The translations under genes and the position numbers were made by a program. 64,000 bases of DNA from Phytophthora quininea (Eukaryota; Oomycota; Peronosporomycetes; Peronosporales; Peronosporaceae). This document shows positions 1 to 10,003 of the stretch, piece after piece (within the stretch, counting starts at the first letter, position 1; each line of letters opens with the position of its first letter). The notes beneath the pieces are model-generated. The model was not told the DNA's origin. It worked only from the letters and a program-made list of their open reading frames with translations, and searched no databases. The stretch spans positions 124,001 through 188,000 of the forward strand of contig JAAVTG010000256.1 of assembly GCA_011947345.1 (NCBI GenBank). Direction: 5' to 3'.

Positions 1-476
1 TCTTGGTAGCACTTAAAAGGAAGCAGGTCGTTTATTTAACTGTAGAGTCGTCGTTCAATCCCAGAGGTCTTAGAAGAATCACACGTCTGCTTGGCCAGAG
101 CAGTGAAGACTTGTGGAGTGTCCCAGACGACGACGCTGTCGCCGCCTGCCCGACACCAGTGCCGACACCAGCACCAGCACCGCGTCAACAACAGCAGCTA
201 CATCATCTACGACCGTCAACACGGGATCTACATAATCAGCGCCGCGTCATCGCGCCGACCTCATCATCTCCGCCAACGGGTGGCCGCTTGTCATTGGTTT
301 GGCCCGAGCATCTGCTCCTCTGGCCATTTGTTCATTGCTTCTTGCTCCTGGCTCCTTCTGAAGGAGTCCTTCATCATGATCCTGTAACATCCCCTCCTCC
401 AAGAGAAGGTCTTGCTTGGCTGGTCTCTTCACAACCACCAACAAGACGATGCGATTCGATCTAACCATCCCATGAT
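1..476. other. left-edge stretch without a supported gene
   Basis: Open frames exist on both strands, but their compositions (runs of His/Arg/Pro or Ser/Leu from CAC/CAG-rich DNA) do not look like protein. A CAC/CAG-rich patch lies at about 140-200. No RNA gene or repeat boundary was recognised. Confidence 0.5.
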
Positions 477-674
477 CTACTGGAGAAAATAACTGCTCTG
501 TTGTTGACGGGGTGCAGTATGTTTTTGTATTACCGTACCTCTATCGGCATATCTCACTCGCTCTCCGTAGTCGGAGTCCTTCTTGATGATGTCCAGGTCA
601 CCGATGCCGTTGCCTGCTTCTGGAATTATTTCCAAGAGCGGCAACAACAGAAAGACAATGTACAGTGGACGCAT
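477..674 (-). CDS. candidate small secreted protein (65 aa), unrecognised
   Basis: Starting at the ATG at 674, the frame gives 65 residues. It opens with a Met-Arg start and a hydrophobic stretch (residues 4-17, rich in Leu/Ile/Val) that could be a signal peptide, followed by a charged tail with no cysteine, RXLR or EER motif. I do not recognise a family. The next gene, on the other strand, is an RXLR effector, so a secreted peptide fits the setting, but a 65-codon open frame with a hydrophobic start can arise by chance. It could also be the first exon of a longer gene whose remainder I cannot trace towards position 1. Confidence 0.28.
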   Translation of the reverse strand: MRPLYIVFLLLPLLEIIPEAGNGIGDLDIIKKDSDYGERVRYADRGTVIQKHTAPRQQQSSYFLQ

Positions 675-978
675 GGTGGGTGGGGTAGTTATAAAATCGA
701 GCATCTAGTGCGCCTGCTTTGCAGCACAACATTTATAAGAAAAAACACACTAAGGTTCATGGATAAGCCCTCGCGAAGCCCTAGTTTTTCTTCTTTATCG
801 ACGCAGAAAAAGAGTCTGTTTTATCGTTGCTGCCTTTCCGCCTGAGCTTCGTTTTGTTGTTGTGTTATCTCCGTAATCTTGTTGACGCGGCACGTATTGG
901 CATCTCTGTAGATTATGAAAACCAATACAACGAACCAAGGCTGGTGTCCACGGAAATTATTGGCAGCAATCACCGTCG

Positions 979-994
979 TCCACTTTTCACTTTG
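979..994 (+). promoter_or_regulatory. possible oomycete INR/FPR-like core promoter
   Basis: A pyrimidine-rich block containing CACTTTTCACTTT lies 24-39 bases before the ATG of the RXLR gene at 1018. It resembles the TCA-TTT / CA-TTT arrangement of the oomycete initiator plus flanking promoter region. This is a match by eye to a loose consensus. Confidence 0.35.
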
Positions 995-1017
995 CAGTCC
1001 TCACCACCAGTCTCCAC

Positions 1018-1512
1018 ATGCGCAGTGGTCTCATTGCGCTCGCTTTTGCGGTCGTCTGCTTCGCAAGCACCAACGATGTATCCGCCGCCCGAGAGGATCA
1101 TCAGCTCTCCGGGATTCCTTCCCAAAGCAATTTCGCTGCTACAAGCCGATTCCTGAGAACCAACGGAATTGGCGACGACGATGACAGCGAGGAGAGGGCT
1201 TTGTGGGATTTCAAGAAGCTTGGAAGGACACTTTCCGGAACGATGCGCAACGACCAGGAGGCGTTGAAAGCGCACAAGACAATACTGGCAAACCAGTACA
1301 AGAACATGCACGACGTGTTCAAGACAATGTTTGCAAATGGCGTCACCCCTGGCGTTGTGGCCAAGGAAAACAAGATCGCGGAGAAGGTATCAACTATGCC
1401 CAAGAAGAAATTGAAGAAGGACGGTGAGTACAAGATGTGGCAGTGGTACTCGACCTTCTACGCCCACGCTCTCCGCCGGCAAGCGAAAGCGGCCCACGGA
1501 GCTCAATTGTAA
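1018..1512 (+). CDS. RXLR-dEER secreted effector, intact (164 aa)
   Basis: Predicted secreted host-translocated effector. Residues 1-23 form a signal peptide ending at a Val-Ser-Ala cleavage context. RFLR is at residues 44-47, followed by an Asp-rich run and EER at 58-60, the expected RXLR-dEER spacing. The C-terminal half is Lys-rich, with a Trp at the start of the effector domain and a terminal box reading PKKKLKKDGEYKMWQW. The same box recurs in most effector loci of this window, so this gene belongs to that family. The frame is uninterrupted and ends with TAA. The ATG was chosen because it begins the signal peptide; upstream frames are unrelated. Membership of the RXLR superfamily is well supported. 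The host target cannot be inferred. A diverged relic of the same gene lies at 8463-8600. Confidence 0.9.
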   Translation: MRSGLIALAFAVVCFASTNDVSAAREDHQLSGIPSQSNFAATSRFLRTNGIGDDDDSEERALWDFKKLGRTLSGTMRNDQEALKAHKTILANQYKNMHDVFKTMFANGVTPGVVAKENKIAEKVSTMPKKKLKKDGEYKMWQWYSTFYAHALRRQAKAAHGAQL

Positions 1513-2522
1513 TCGACAACGTTATACACGATGAAGATTCACTCACGAACTGGTCAGAATGGATAGTAACGAAGAAATTGCCCACTTTAATCGCGGGCAA
1601 TGAATTTCTAGACTGCGCCGTGCAAAATGTGGGTCGATGGAGCGAGAGACGTTCCTGAGAACGTCAACGGCAACGAATGCTGCCGACGAAGCAGCGATAA
1701 TGTTTCCATCCAATGCAGGACAAGGCGGACAGTGAATCGATTATGGGGTGCACCTCAAAAGCAAAATAAGCTGAGATGCTCAGTTTTCAAACTTTTCCCA
1801 CCAACACCCAAGAAAAAGAGTCCAGCCTCTGCTGCATCAACCTCATGCGCATAAGGTCAAATTTTAACACTGCGTCGGCCACTGGATGACCAACTTACCC
1901 CACATTACTTCGACAGTGTCCCAAATGAATTCTCGAGAACCAGCGATAACAGATACCGATAGACGAAATCGGTAGCCGCCAGGTTGAAGTAAACTATTGC
2001 TGTGGGCACTCGTTTTACCGAAACCCACGTGCCTGAACAGTAATAAACGAGTTCCCAAACGGCACTCCCAAAGAAGAAAGCCAATCACAAGAGAGATTCC
2101 AAACAACTCGAAGAAAGTATGGGCTGATTTATTGGCTCCAAAGGCTGGGTAAAACCTCAAGATTTTTCTCTCTCTCACTTCTCGACCCGCCTTCCCCGGA
2201 CAAACAGTGCGCTGCGAGCGTGCCGTCCGCCCCTCTGCAGGACGCTACCTCCTCAGGACGACCAAGGCTCAGTGGCACGCCACCCGCGCAGACAACGATG
2301 TGCCGAATGATGCTGTAAGCACAGCAGTGCTGGCGTGATGCTACCGGCTTCTGTCGCTGATGGTCGCGCACGCGGCGCCTCGTGTGCCGAAGAAGGTATG
2401 TGGACGTATTTGTATGTTAATCTCCGTACTGACGTGCATGCATGTGGATTGTGTAAGATGTTCGATGGTTATGGCATTGTATGGATAGGAATGTATGGGG
2501 CGTTAATACCAGCTGAGAGATC
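1513..2522. other. intergenic region
   Basis: No frame here has convincing composition or motifs. The stretch separates the RXLR gene from the 3' end of the Crypton recombinase frame. No terminal repeats were found. Confidence 0.4.
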
Positions 2523-4709
2523 CTACGATTCCAAGTCTTTTGCTTCCATTGGTGGCTCTCTGGTGTACAGCGATCGACGATACCCCCATTCGCTTTGCGA
2601 GAGATGAAGGCTGAACAGATAGCGTCGTACGCAGGGCGATGGACAACCCGCAGCTTCCCCAGCGCTTCCGCAGCGATCCTGCGGTTTTCGATTTGCCTTT
2701 TCCGTCAATGCGTCGAAGTGCAGTATTCGTCTTTTGTCCAAGTCCTCAGCCAGCGTCCACACACTCTGCTTCCAAAGATGGTATGAAACGCCGTCGTGTT
2801 CCGTCGGGGCTGCTGGTATGTCTATTTCTCGACCCGCCGCTATGATCATGATGTTGACACTGGCCTTGAGGTCAGCACGGACGAACTGTTGCTTTTTGTG
2901 ATGCCGTATGCCAGAGCTCCAATGTGTACCAGTTGTAGAAGCACCCAGCCAGCGAGTGCGCCTCGACGACGACGTCGTTGTTCTGCTGAGTGACATGCTC
3001 TGCGTAGCGGCATGGCGCGGAACTTGCGGCGCTAGTAGGCGTGGCTTCGTGCATCGCGACCAACTTCTGAAGCGTGCGCTGCATTGTGGCGATCGACGAC
3101 AGCATTTGCGTGACAGCTCCTGCAAGTACTGTGGAGCTTCCAGTGCAGCGTTCCCCGAGCTGAGCGAAGTTTTCGGTCTCCCAAGCCGAGCGCAGCTGTC
3201 GACCCCAGCCAATACACGCTTCCAGCGACAGGTTGGATCCCAACGCAGCGTTGGTCGCGTCGAGAGCTTCATGGAAACGGTACAAATAGTGCGAGGTGAA
3301 GCCTGTTGCGGCCTGCTCCTGCTGAACAACATTGGCGACGTCTTCAAGGTGGATCAGGAGGGACGCGAGCGCTGCATCGAGGACCATGGCGTCGACGTTG
3401 AGAGTCGTGTCTGAGAATCCGCTGACATTCTTGAAGAGCTGACCGCGCAGGGTTAGAAGCTGTGCATACTCTAAACTGGGGAGGAGCTCTCTCAGTGTCG
3501 CGATTGTGGGCGTCACGCACGGCAGATTCGGATCCCGGTAGCCGGCCAGGACTTTGCCGACACTCTGGTCTTCGCGAGTAGTGGTGCCCACGTACGCGAA
3601 CGCCTTCGTGAGCGAATCAAGCAGCCAAGCACCGCGCGTGGAGATCCATTGGATCGCGAGTTGGGGGAGGCGTTCGCGTACGCTGCGGAGCCGCGGAGCA
3701 AGGAGTGACTACTTAGACCAGCGGTCAGCTTCGTCGGCAGCGGGGCAGAATCTCGTGCTAGGCGCTCGGAGACCGCGGCAATTACGTCGTTGATATACTT
3801 GGATACATTTGGTCTTCCTCTCACGCGCTTGGTTGGTGGCCCGCTCCTTACTTCAGCTTTCTCCTCGAGGCTCTCCCAGTAGACTATTGCTTCGTCTTGG
3901 CTGTAGGTTTTTTCGCCTGGTAAATCTGATACGGCAGCATGGGGAACCAGCGGAAACACGTAACTTGAAGGCTCCGATGCACCGACAAACAGCATACCCA
4001 GCGCATGGAGCATACATTGCTCCCAGTGTTTCGCGGACTTGTAGATAGAAACTCCTTGGACCACCGACGTCTTTATGCGAGCAATGTGGAGGAACAATTC
4101 CCCCGATGCCGCCATGGAGAGTTGACTCTTGCGCGCAAAGCACGTATCTATTGCCCGCCCAAACGTATGCCACATTAGTGTTAGTACAGAAGAATCATGC
4201 AAGCTCTTAAATCCTCCTCCTACTCCCTTAATTGCTGTTTCATGTACAAGAACTCGCAAATCGTCTAGTGTGCAGCCTGGAGCTTCTCCAGTCTGCACTC
4301 CAGCCACCAAATTGCGTTCTTCGATGGCAGCGGCCATTTTTTCACGAATTTTAGCAATGTGTTTGCTATCAGACAAATGCGCGGGATACCGCTCACGAAG
4401 TAGGTTAACCACTTGTGACAAATAGCCAACGGCGGTGGCTTTGGCCAGAGGGCTCCCGCGAGCACTAGTCTTAGTTTGTAGGAAAATGCAAAACGCAGTT
4501 AGCAAAGAATAAAAATTCTGACTAGGTGCAGCACCTGGAGATGATAGAGACTGAGCTATCGCATCAATCGAGCTCTCATTCATGTTACCAAGAGTTAGGA
4601 ACTCGCCGAAACATTTAAAGCCGCTTGCTCTTGCCCTGCGGTTCCTTGGAGAACGTCGAGTCCTCTTGCAGTTCGCTGCATCTTTTCGAATGGCAGAGAG
4701 GCAGAGCAT
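2523..4709 (-). mobile_element. Crypton-type tyrosine recombinase element, frame-shifted
   Basis: One long minus-strand coding region, read in three frame segments (4709-about 3640, about 3640-2890, about 2890-2523). The N-terminal part is a helical SAM-like domain. The catalytic part contains a WHTFGRAID segment, fitting the first catalytic Arg of Crypton recombinases, then SSHSLLRGSAAYAN, which carries the H-x-x-R signature, then a Trp and a Tyr downstream (GTTTREDQSVGKVLAGY). The C-terminal part (about 2890-2600) has a KQSVWTLAEDLDKR segment resembling the Gcr1-like DNA-binding tail typical of oomycete Cryptons. The two shifts are one-base events, one after the H-x-x-R motif in a C-rich run and one at an A5/T5 run near 2895. 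Cryptons lack terminal inverted repeats, and I saw none, so the outer limits given are those of the reading frame. Class assignment rests on motifs, not on a search. Confidence 0.72.
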
Positions 4710-5315
4710 ACAACAAATGTGATGTTGAGAATATCATGGTTTCTTCTGATAATTCAATTTTATACTTGGAATTTGTATACGGTATTATTTGATAATTTGC
4801 CAACATTCCCAAAATAATTGGGAACGGCATGGGAATCGCCAGGGCAGAGCTGTGATTGGTCAAAACATCCAATGTCCACCTTTCATTGGCCGTCCTGGCC
4901 CAGGTCGAGGCAGGGTTAGGACAGGGTAATGTGAAGTTGGGAAAAAGTTCCTTATCCTACAATAATCGTGACGTTCTTTTCTTGCGATCATACAACCAAT
5001 AATGCGAATTGAATGCTAGAAGAAAGTGTTTATGAGCTCTTGCGTCACATTGATTTAAAGGCAACGAAGTGGTTCCTCTGCACAAAAAATGATAATGTTT
5101 GGTAGCTTCCTTTGCTACGGTCATAGACCCACCTTATCTGGCAACATGAAAATGCTTGAACAGAATGCTCATCGGAATTTGCATATCTGCTAGCGATCCT
5201 TGGTTCCCTCATTGATGAGGGATCAACGACGGTAAGTCACCAAGATAAGCTTAATCAATCAACTTTGAATTGCATCCAACCCCGTAGCCATTCCAAAATT
5301 CCAACGCCACAAACC
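4710..5315. other. AT-rich intergenic region upstream of the Crypton
   Basis: This stretch is AT-richer than its surroundings, without a supported gene. The part next to the Crypton may be its 5' non-coding end. No repeat boundary is visible. Confidence 0.4.
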
Positions 5316-5897
5316 TAAGGGCGTGTTCGACTTGCACCTCAAACAGCTGGTTCACAGGGTAAATAGCTGGTTGGTCCTTGAAATAGCAATTTCGTCATAA
5401 ACGTGAAGTGAAACACACCAACGCTAAAAGAGCTGGTTCATCACAAAATGACTGGTTCTGAAATTCACCGAGGAGGTGTTTTCGCAACCAGCAATTTTGC
5501 CATCCTCTTAGTAGCGACACCCGTTCATCTTGCAAATCGACTCTCATGAAAACACCGCCAAAAAGCCCCGGCGTACTTGGACTCGACGCGAGGAGACCCA
5601 GCTCCTACAGTACGACTTAAGTGCACGCAACGATGCGTCACTGAAGACTGACAAGCGCATAGTTCGTCTTCGTCGTCGCCACTCATATGTGGTTTTGGCT
5701 GTACGCCGCTCCCTCCAGGTAAATTGCCTGGCGATAGGTAGAGGTCAATAGTGACCAGCTGGTGATGCAGCTCCCTTGAACTGAAACACATCGTGCTATT
5801 ATGTGAGTTGTGATGCAGATTCTACATAGCTCGTTTGGTTTCAAATTGCTATTTTAAACATCCGGCTTTTTATAATTTCAAGTCGAACACGCCCTGA
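5316..5897. mobile_element. Harbinger-like small TIR element (576 bp) with TAA/TGA flanks
   Basis: Perfect 16-bp terminal inverted repeats: GGGCGTGTTCGACTTG at 5319-5334 and its reverse complement at 5879-5894. The flanking trinucleotides are TAA (5316-5318) and TGA (5895-5897), fitting a 3-bp TWA-type duplication of PIF/Harbinger elements with one later substitution. The TIR start (GGGCG) is like that of the element at 21342-22297. The interior has a Myb/SANT-like remnant and several 'agctggttc' repeats, but no transposase, so it is non-autonomous. Confidence 0.75.
5530..5751 (+). pseudogene. Myb/SANT-like DNA-binding remnant inside the TIR element
   Basis: The frame contains KKPRRTWTRREETQLL followed by basic residues (DKRIVRLRRRHSYVV). 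The W-T-R-x-E-E-x-x-L-L start is characteristic of Myb/SANT-like domains, and Harbinger transposons encode such a protein beside their DDE transposase. Only the first helix and a degraded rest are visible, and the frame then runs into non-homologous sequence. I take it as a leftover of the autonomous parent. There is no sign that it is expressed. Confidence 0.5.
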
Positions 5898-6780
5898 AGA
5901 AATTGCTCCTACCAAATAAAAACAGACAAGGATTCTTCAGCAGACGATGTTTATGACACAACAATGGCATTACTACATTCGCACAATAGCGAACTTGTAA
6001 TGTCGCTGAGATTATTGCAGAAAGCGATTAGAATACCCGAGCTTCGAGCGTCGACTCTAAAAATTCGTTGGTCAGATCTCCCTCGATTGGCCTGCTGATC
6101 TCAAGAGAGGCGAGTGTGTCAGGCCGGGTGCGTGCATATCAGCACGCCCGGGCCAACTTCTTCCTGGCGTGCTGACCTGCACGCCAGCGGCCAAGTGCCA
6201 CGGCCGCCGTGCGCCAGCCTGCCTTGTGAGGCCAGGAGCGCAGGGCAGGCACTAGCCACTAAAGTGCCGAGCACTCATCGGCAACTCTTAGGAAAACAAA
6301 GGAAAGGGAAACATTTTATATTTAGGTTTAGTATAGGCAAAGAAAAGAAACTTACCCACCATGGAGAAGCCCAAGAAGCGCCTCCATGGCATGCGTGTCG
6401 TAGCTAGCAAAGAGAACATCACAAACATAGTTCAGTTTCCAATTTGCGTCGTCCCTCCACAGTATCCACACCAGCGCTTACCTCACCACCGCCACCGCGT
6501 CCCGACAGAGTGCTTATCGTAATAACTGAGCATCATAGCGCATTGCCACATTAACGCAGTCGTCACGGCGATCATTTCTGAGGATGGAGTCCCAGCCTAC
6601 TTCGGATTGACCATGGTTTTCCAATGTTCACTAAAAAGTTGAAAAACCTTGCTGTTGTTGAATCGGGTGTACTCAAATAGGAAATATGTTATTTCCTTTG
6701 TCCACCACAGAAGCTTTGTACAGTGCACTACCGGTAGTCAAATTCATCCGCCACTATAGGTTTAAAATCGTGTCTACAGG
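5898..6780. other. intergenic region with a GC-rich patch
   Basis: No supported gene. A GC-rich patch at about 6110-6270 has several short CGTGC/GCACG inverted pairs. The reading frame across it (Cys/Pro/Ala/Ser-rich) does not resemble a known protein. Confidence 0.4.
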
Positions 6781-7400
6781 ATAGCAAAGCCATTCTATAG
6801 CTACATTCGCTGTTTCGGCTCGAGGCTATACTTCTTGAAATCACTGAACCCGACAATTCAGCAATGTGTACGCCCTGGGTGCCGAGCGATTGAAACAGTA
6901 CAACATTGCTTCTTCAAGTGCACATCGCTTACATCGATGTGGGAACACGTGTACAAACCCTGGCATCGGGCGTTCAGAACTCGATTGACTTGTCGGCTTC
7001 CGCTCTTCCCCACAGCACAAGACCTGCGAGCAAGTTGGCGAGAAAATCACAAGGTACTCCTTCTGTGGAGAGTACACACGGCAATCATCTTCCATGCAAC
7101 ATGGAGACTGCGAAACGACATTCTCTTCAGGGAGGCCCCAACCGAAACTCCAAGCATTCCAGGGATGATGTGCTCCTTCAAAATGCACTGCCAATCCATC
7201 TTCCAACACGCAGCTGAGCTCCATTACGACGAATCGGCAATACTGTCGATAACACGTCAATTGGGCTTCGAACCGCCAAAAGACACGAATGCTATCGCTC
7301 TAGAGCAACACACCATTTGGATTCCTCAACGATAGATCTGATGCTACGAGATAAACCAGCTTAGACGAGAAATCCGTTAAATTGTAAATCAACTCATTTT
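6781..7400 (+). mobile_element. non-LTR retrotransposon (LINE) 3' relic
   Basis: The frame 6835-7335 matches the C-terminal end of the LINE polyproteins at 24.7-25.2 and 50.5-51.0 kb. It shares LKSLNPTIQQCVR, a zinc-binding Cys-x4-Cys...His-x4-Cys pattern (CVRPGCRAIETVQHCFFKC, zf-RVT type), then WRVHTAI.FHATWRLRNDILFRE and a terminal WIP motif. The 3' flank (about 7340-7400) also resembles the 3' UTR of those copies (AAATCAACT). Divergence is much larger than between the other two copies, so this is an older, 5'-truncated insertion. No target-site duplication was found. Confidence 0.8.
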
Positions 7401-7679
7401 AGCTAAAGCTATATTCGCTGTTTTGTGTTGATGTGGCCAGCCAACACAATACTCATTGCAAACTGTCTTTCGTTTCCTAGGTAATCAGGGTCCTGATAAT
7501 GCTCTTGTTGAGATTTGCAATTTGCAGCCCGCATTCACTTTCAATTTCCGTCTCCACAACGTGCCTTCCAAACTTCTCAAGTTTTTTTCCTTGTTCCAAA
7601 CCGGCCATGCGTACATTGGTCTCACTTCGTTCTTCCTGCAGAGCAAGCGCACCTAAGCAGTTCTCACTTTTGCTTTTGA

Positions 7680-8239
7680 TGACCACCAGCCAAGCCTCCA
7701 GAACCAAGAAGTTACTGGTGGCTAGATCTGTTGCTGACAGTGACGATTTTCGTCGCAGTCACCTCTGCACTTTCAACTGCACCGGAAGTAATTAAGTCGA
7801 GACCGTCATCGCAGGAAAGCACTCCCAAGCAAAAAACACCAATGACTCTGAAGAAAGAGGGATCCTCTATACAGCTGCGTTGAGACTAATAGTCAAACCT
7901 AGGTCGAGCTAGGCACATCCGTCCAGGGTGCTGAATAAGTTGATACCTGACAGGGTACATCCAGATGACAAGACCATGTTCGCGTGGTTCAAGTACGTGC
8001 TTAAGTATCGAAAGGCCAGAGGTGAAGACAACGGTTCCGACTTCGATCTCTTCATAAGGATGTCAAAGAAGTTATCCGACTACGACATCGCGTTACTTCT
8101 GTTGTCCATGACCAGGCAGCCCAAGCTTGCGAGCCTCTCGCAGGGATTGGAATCGCAACTGTTTAACAGTATGCTCGCTCATGGTGTGCCGTCTGAGAAT
8201 CTCAAATTGCTCTTGGGCGTGAAGACGGAGGGCAAATAG
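7680..8239 (+). pseudogene. decayed RXLR effector with intact C-terminal domain
   Basis: The 3' part (7928-8239) is an open, effector-like domain with Trp/Tyr-spaced helices (FAWFKYVLKYRKARG, SDYDIALLLLSMTRQPKL) typical of RXLR C-terminal WY/L-type domains. Upstream, in another frame, a hydrophobic stretch reads LLLTVTIFVAVTSALSTA (about 7728-7781), which looks like the end of a signal peptide. It is followed by IQLR and a stop where an RXLR would be expected. The ATG, the RXLR Arg and the frame link are all damaged by a frameshift and at least one stop. Its terminal box differs from the KKxLKxDG family, so it may come from another RXLR subfamily. Confidence 0.6.
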
Positions 8240-8462
8240 GCCGCTAAGGTTCTGAATGACCCTGCATACTTGTTCTGACAAAGTTACGTGAGCAAGTTAA
8301 GGCGACGATAGACTGAGTACTAGAATGTTAATCCGTGAAAATGTCGGGCTTAGTTAAAGGCTTTGCTCAAGAGTACCAATGACTTTGATTTTTAAAGTAA
8401 AGTCACTAAACTATTTGTTGCTTCGCGCTCATCAGCAAGCTCTTACACAATAGGAGAGGGAA

Positions 8463-8600
8463 AAACGACCAGGAGGCATTAAAATCGCGCAAACTCGTGC
8501 TGAAAATCCAGTACAGAGAGATGATGAACGAGATGTTCAAGGCAATGTTTACAAAGGCCCTGACGTTGTGGCCAAGGACAATAAAGCACATGAATAATAC
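8463..8600 (+). pseudogene. relic of the RXLR gene at 1018 (effector-domain fragment)
   Basis: The fragment reads NDQEALKSRKLVLKIQYREM then MFKAMFTKALT, closely matching NDQEALKAHKTILANQYKNM and VFKTMFANGVT in the intact gene. The signal peptide, RXLR and terminal box are absent or unrecognisable. Homology to the nearby intact gene is clear by eye over about 45 codons. Confidence 0.7.
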
Positions 8601-9529
8601 GACTCCCGCCGAATAAGAGAGACTGCTTCCTTTCAGCGCATCACTCTCAGGAACCTTTTTTCCGCAGCAGGTTGATTTCACAGTAAAAATCAAGATCACA
8701 TATTCTTACCCCCAAAAAAAAAAAAAATCGAATAGCTCACCTACTCTCCAGCACTACTTCCCAAAGAGAGAATAAAGTTGATTAACTAGATAAAGGATAA
8801 TTCGTCTAGCTAGCTACCAAAATAACAGGTGAGGAAGAGTGATTTGGTCATAGTCGAGGTATCCAAATTGTTTGCTGGGGCGGAGGTAAATTCACATCCT
8901 TTAACAACTTCCCAAAGGAAAGCGTCCTGCTACCAGGACACCACCTTGAATTCTAACGCACGCCACCGTTAAGTTTTCAACTTCACCCACAACTCGAAAT
9001 TACCGAAGCCCGCTCGGCGACATCATTTTTATGCTGGGAGTCTTCAGCTGCTGGTGCTCAGGCTGATTACCACCACCAAGAAGAGGACTAGGACTGGCAA
9101 CGTACGAACCCGCACAGAACTCGTTGTTTGAAGCGTTCGTGAACATCAATTGGGTCGTCATCGACAATCAATGACATCGCAACGAAAGTGTTATGGGCAA
9201 AGGTAGTGACGCACGCGCAGCAGACGACCGAGCGAGCACCAACTCTAGAGCAGTCGTAAGAGAACGCAGAAGACACGAATTGTCCACGGAGAACGTTTGG
9301 GATTGAGGAGGGAAAACCTCAAGCGGTGCCAAACCCCTCTCAGTTATCTGCCACTAAAAGCACTACAATTAAGTATATGCATACTCAAGTGAAGACGCTT
9401 GTCCCTGGCGGAGCTCGACAATGCCATGCCTTCAACTCTTGACAAAAGGCATTCCTGTTGTTCTGGAACCATTCTGGCTAGATCAGTGGAAGAACAATTA
9501 CGTGATGAACTTGTGCTTATCCACATAAG
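8601..9529. other. intergenic region
   Basis: Contains an A14 tract near 8713-8727. No supported gene, repeat end or RNA was recognised. Confidence 0.4.
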
Positions 9530-9670
9530 TTAGGCAGTTGCTGTAGGTTTATGCTTCGTGGTGAAGTATTTGATGAAGCAGTAGCAGAAATTGTACTCGG
9601 GATCCTTCCGTAGCTGCTTCTTGCTCATGGTCTGGGTCTTCTTCAAGAAGGGGTTCCATGCTGGGCCATG
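9530..9670 (-). pseudogene. RXLR effector relic, C-terminal box only
   Basis: The minus-strand frame ends with LKKTQTMSKKQLRKDPEYNF followed by aromatic residues. This is the terminal box of the local RXLR family (compare SKKQLKEDGDYRLW at 52-56 kb). No signal peptide, RXLR or EER can be traced upstream to about 9811. Confidence 0.6.
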
Positions 9671-10003
9671 GAAATTCAACACAATAATGCCTCTACGAAT
9701 TGAATTTTGAAAAGCCGGGAAATGCTCGCCAAGGTGTGATTTGGACGAACATTTACTTTTGGTCCAGTAGTGCCATCTCCTCGCTGACGCTACTCCTGGC
9801 CATCTAGCCATGGAATGTACGCAACACCGACAATCTGTACGAGCTGTTCAAGTTGACTTTGATGCAGCCATGCCAGTTATTCGTTTTGATTGGCTAAAAC
9901 GCTGCTTGCCGCTACAGCGTTTTAGCCTATCAAAAGAGGGTGCCAGAAACTGGGCCTCAATCCTCCCATTCCTTGCAGGGCCGCTGAGAGAAACTCTCTG
10001 ACT

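Noticed and set aside
3..464. Long plus-strand frame at the left edge
   Set aside because: It lacks a convincing start, is dominated by Pro/His/Ser/Leu from CAC/CAG-rich DNA and overlaps equally long frames; no domain is visible.
2908..3414. Plus-strand frame opposite the Crypton
   Set aside because: The minus strand carries the recombinase motifs; the plus frame has no recognisable features.
6110..6270. GC-rich patch as a structured RNA or small TIR element
   Set aside because: Several short CGTGC/GCACG pairs exist, but no consistent stem, terminal repeat or target duplication could be set out.
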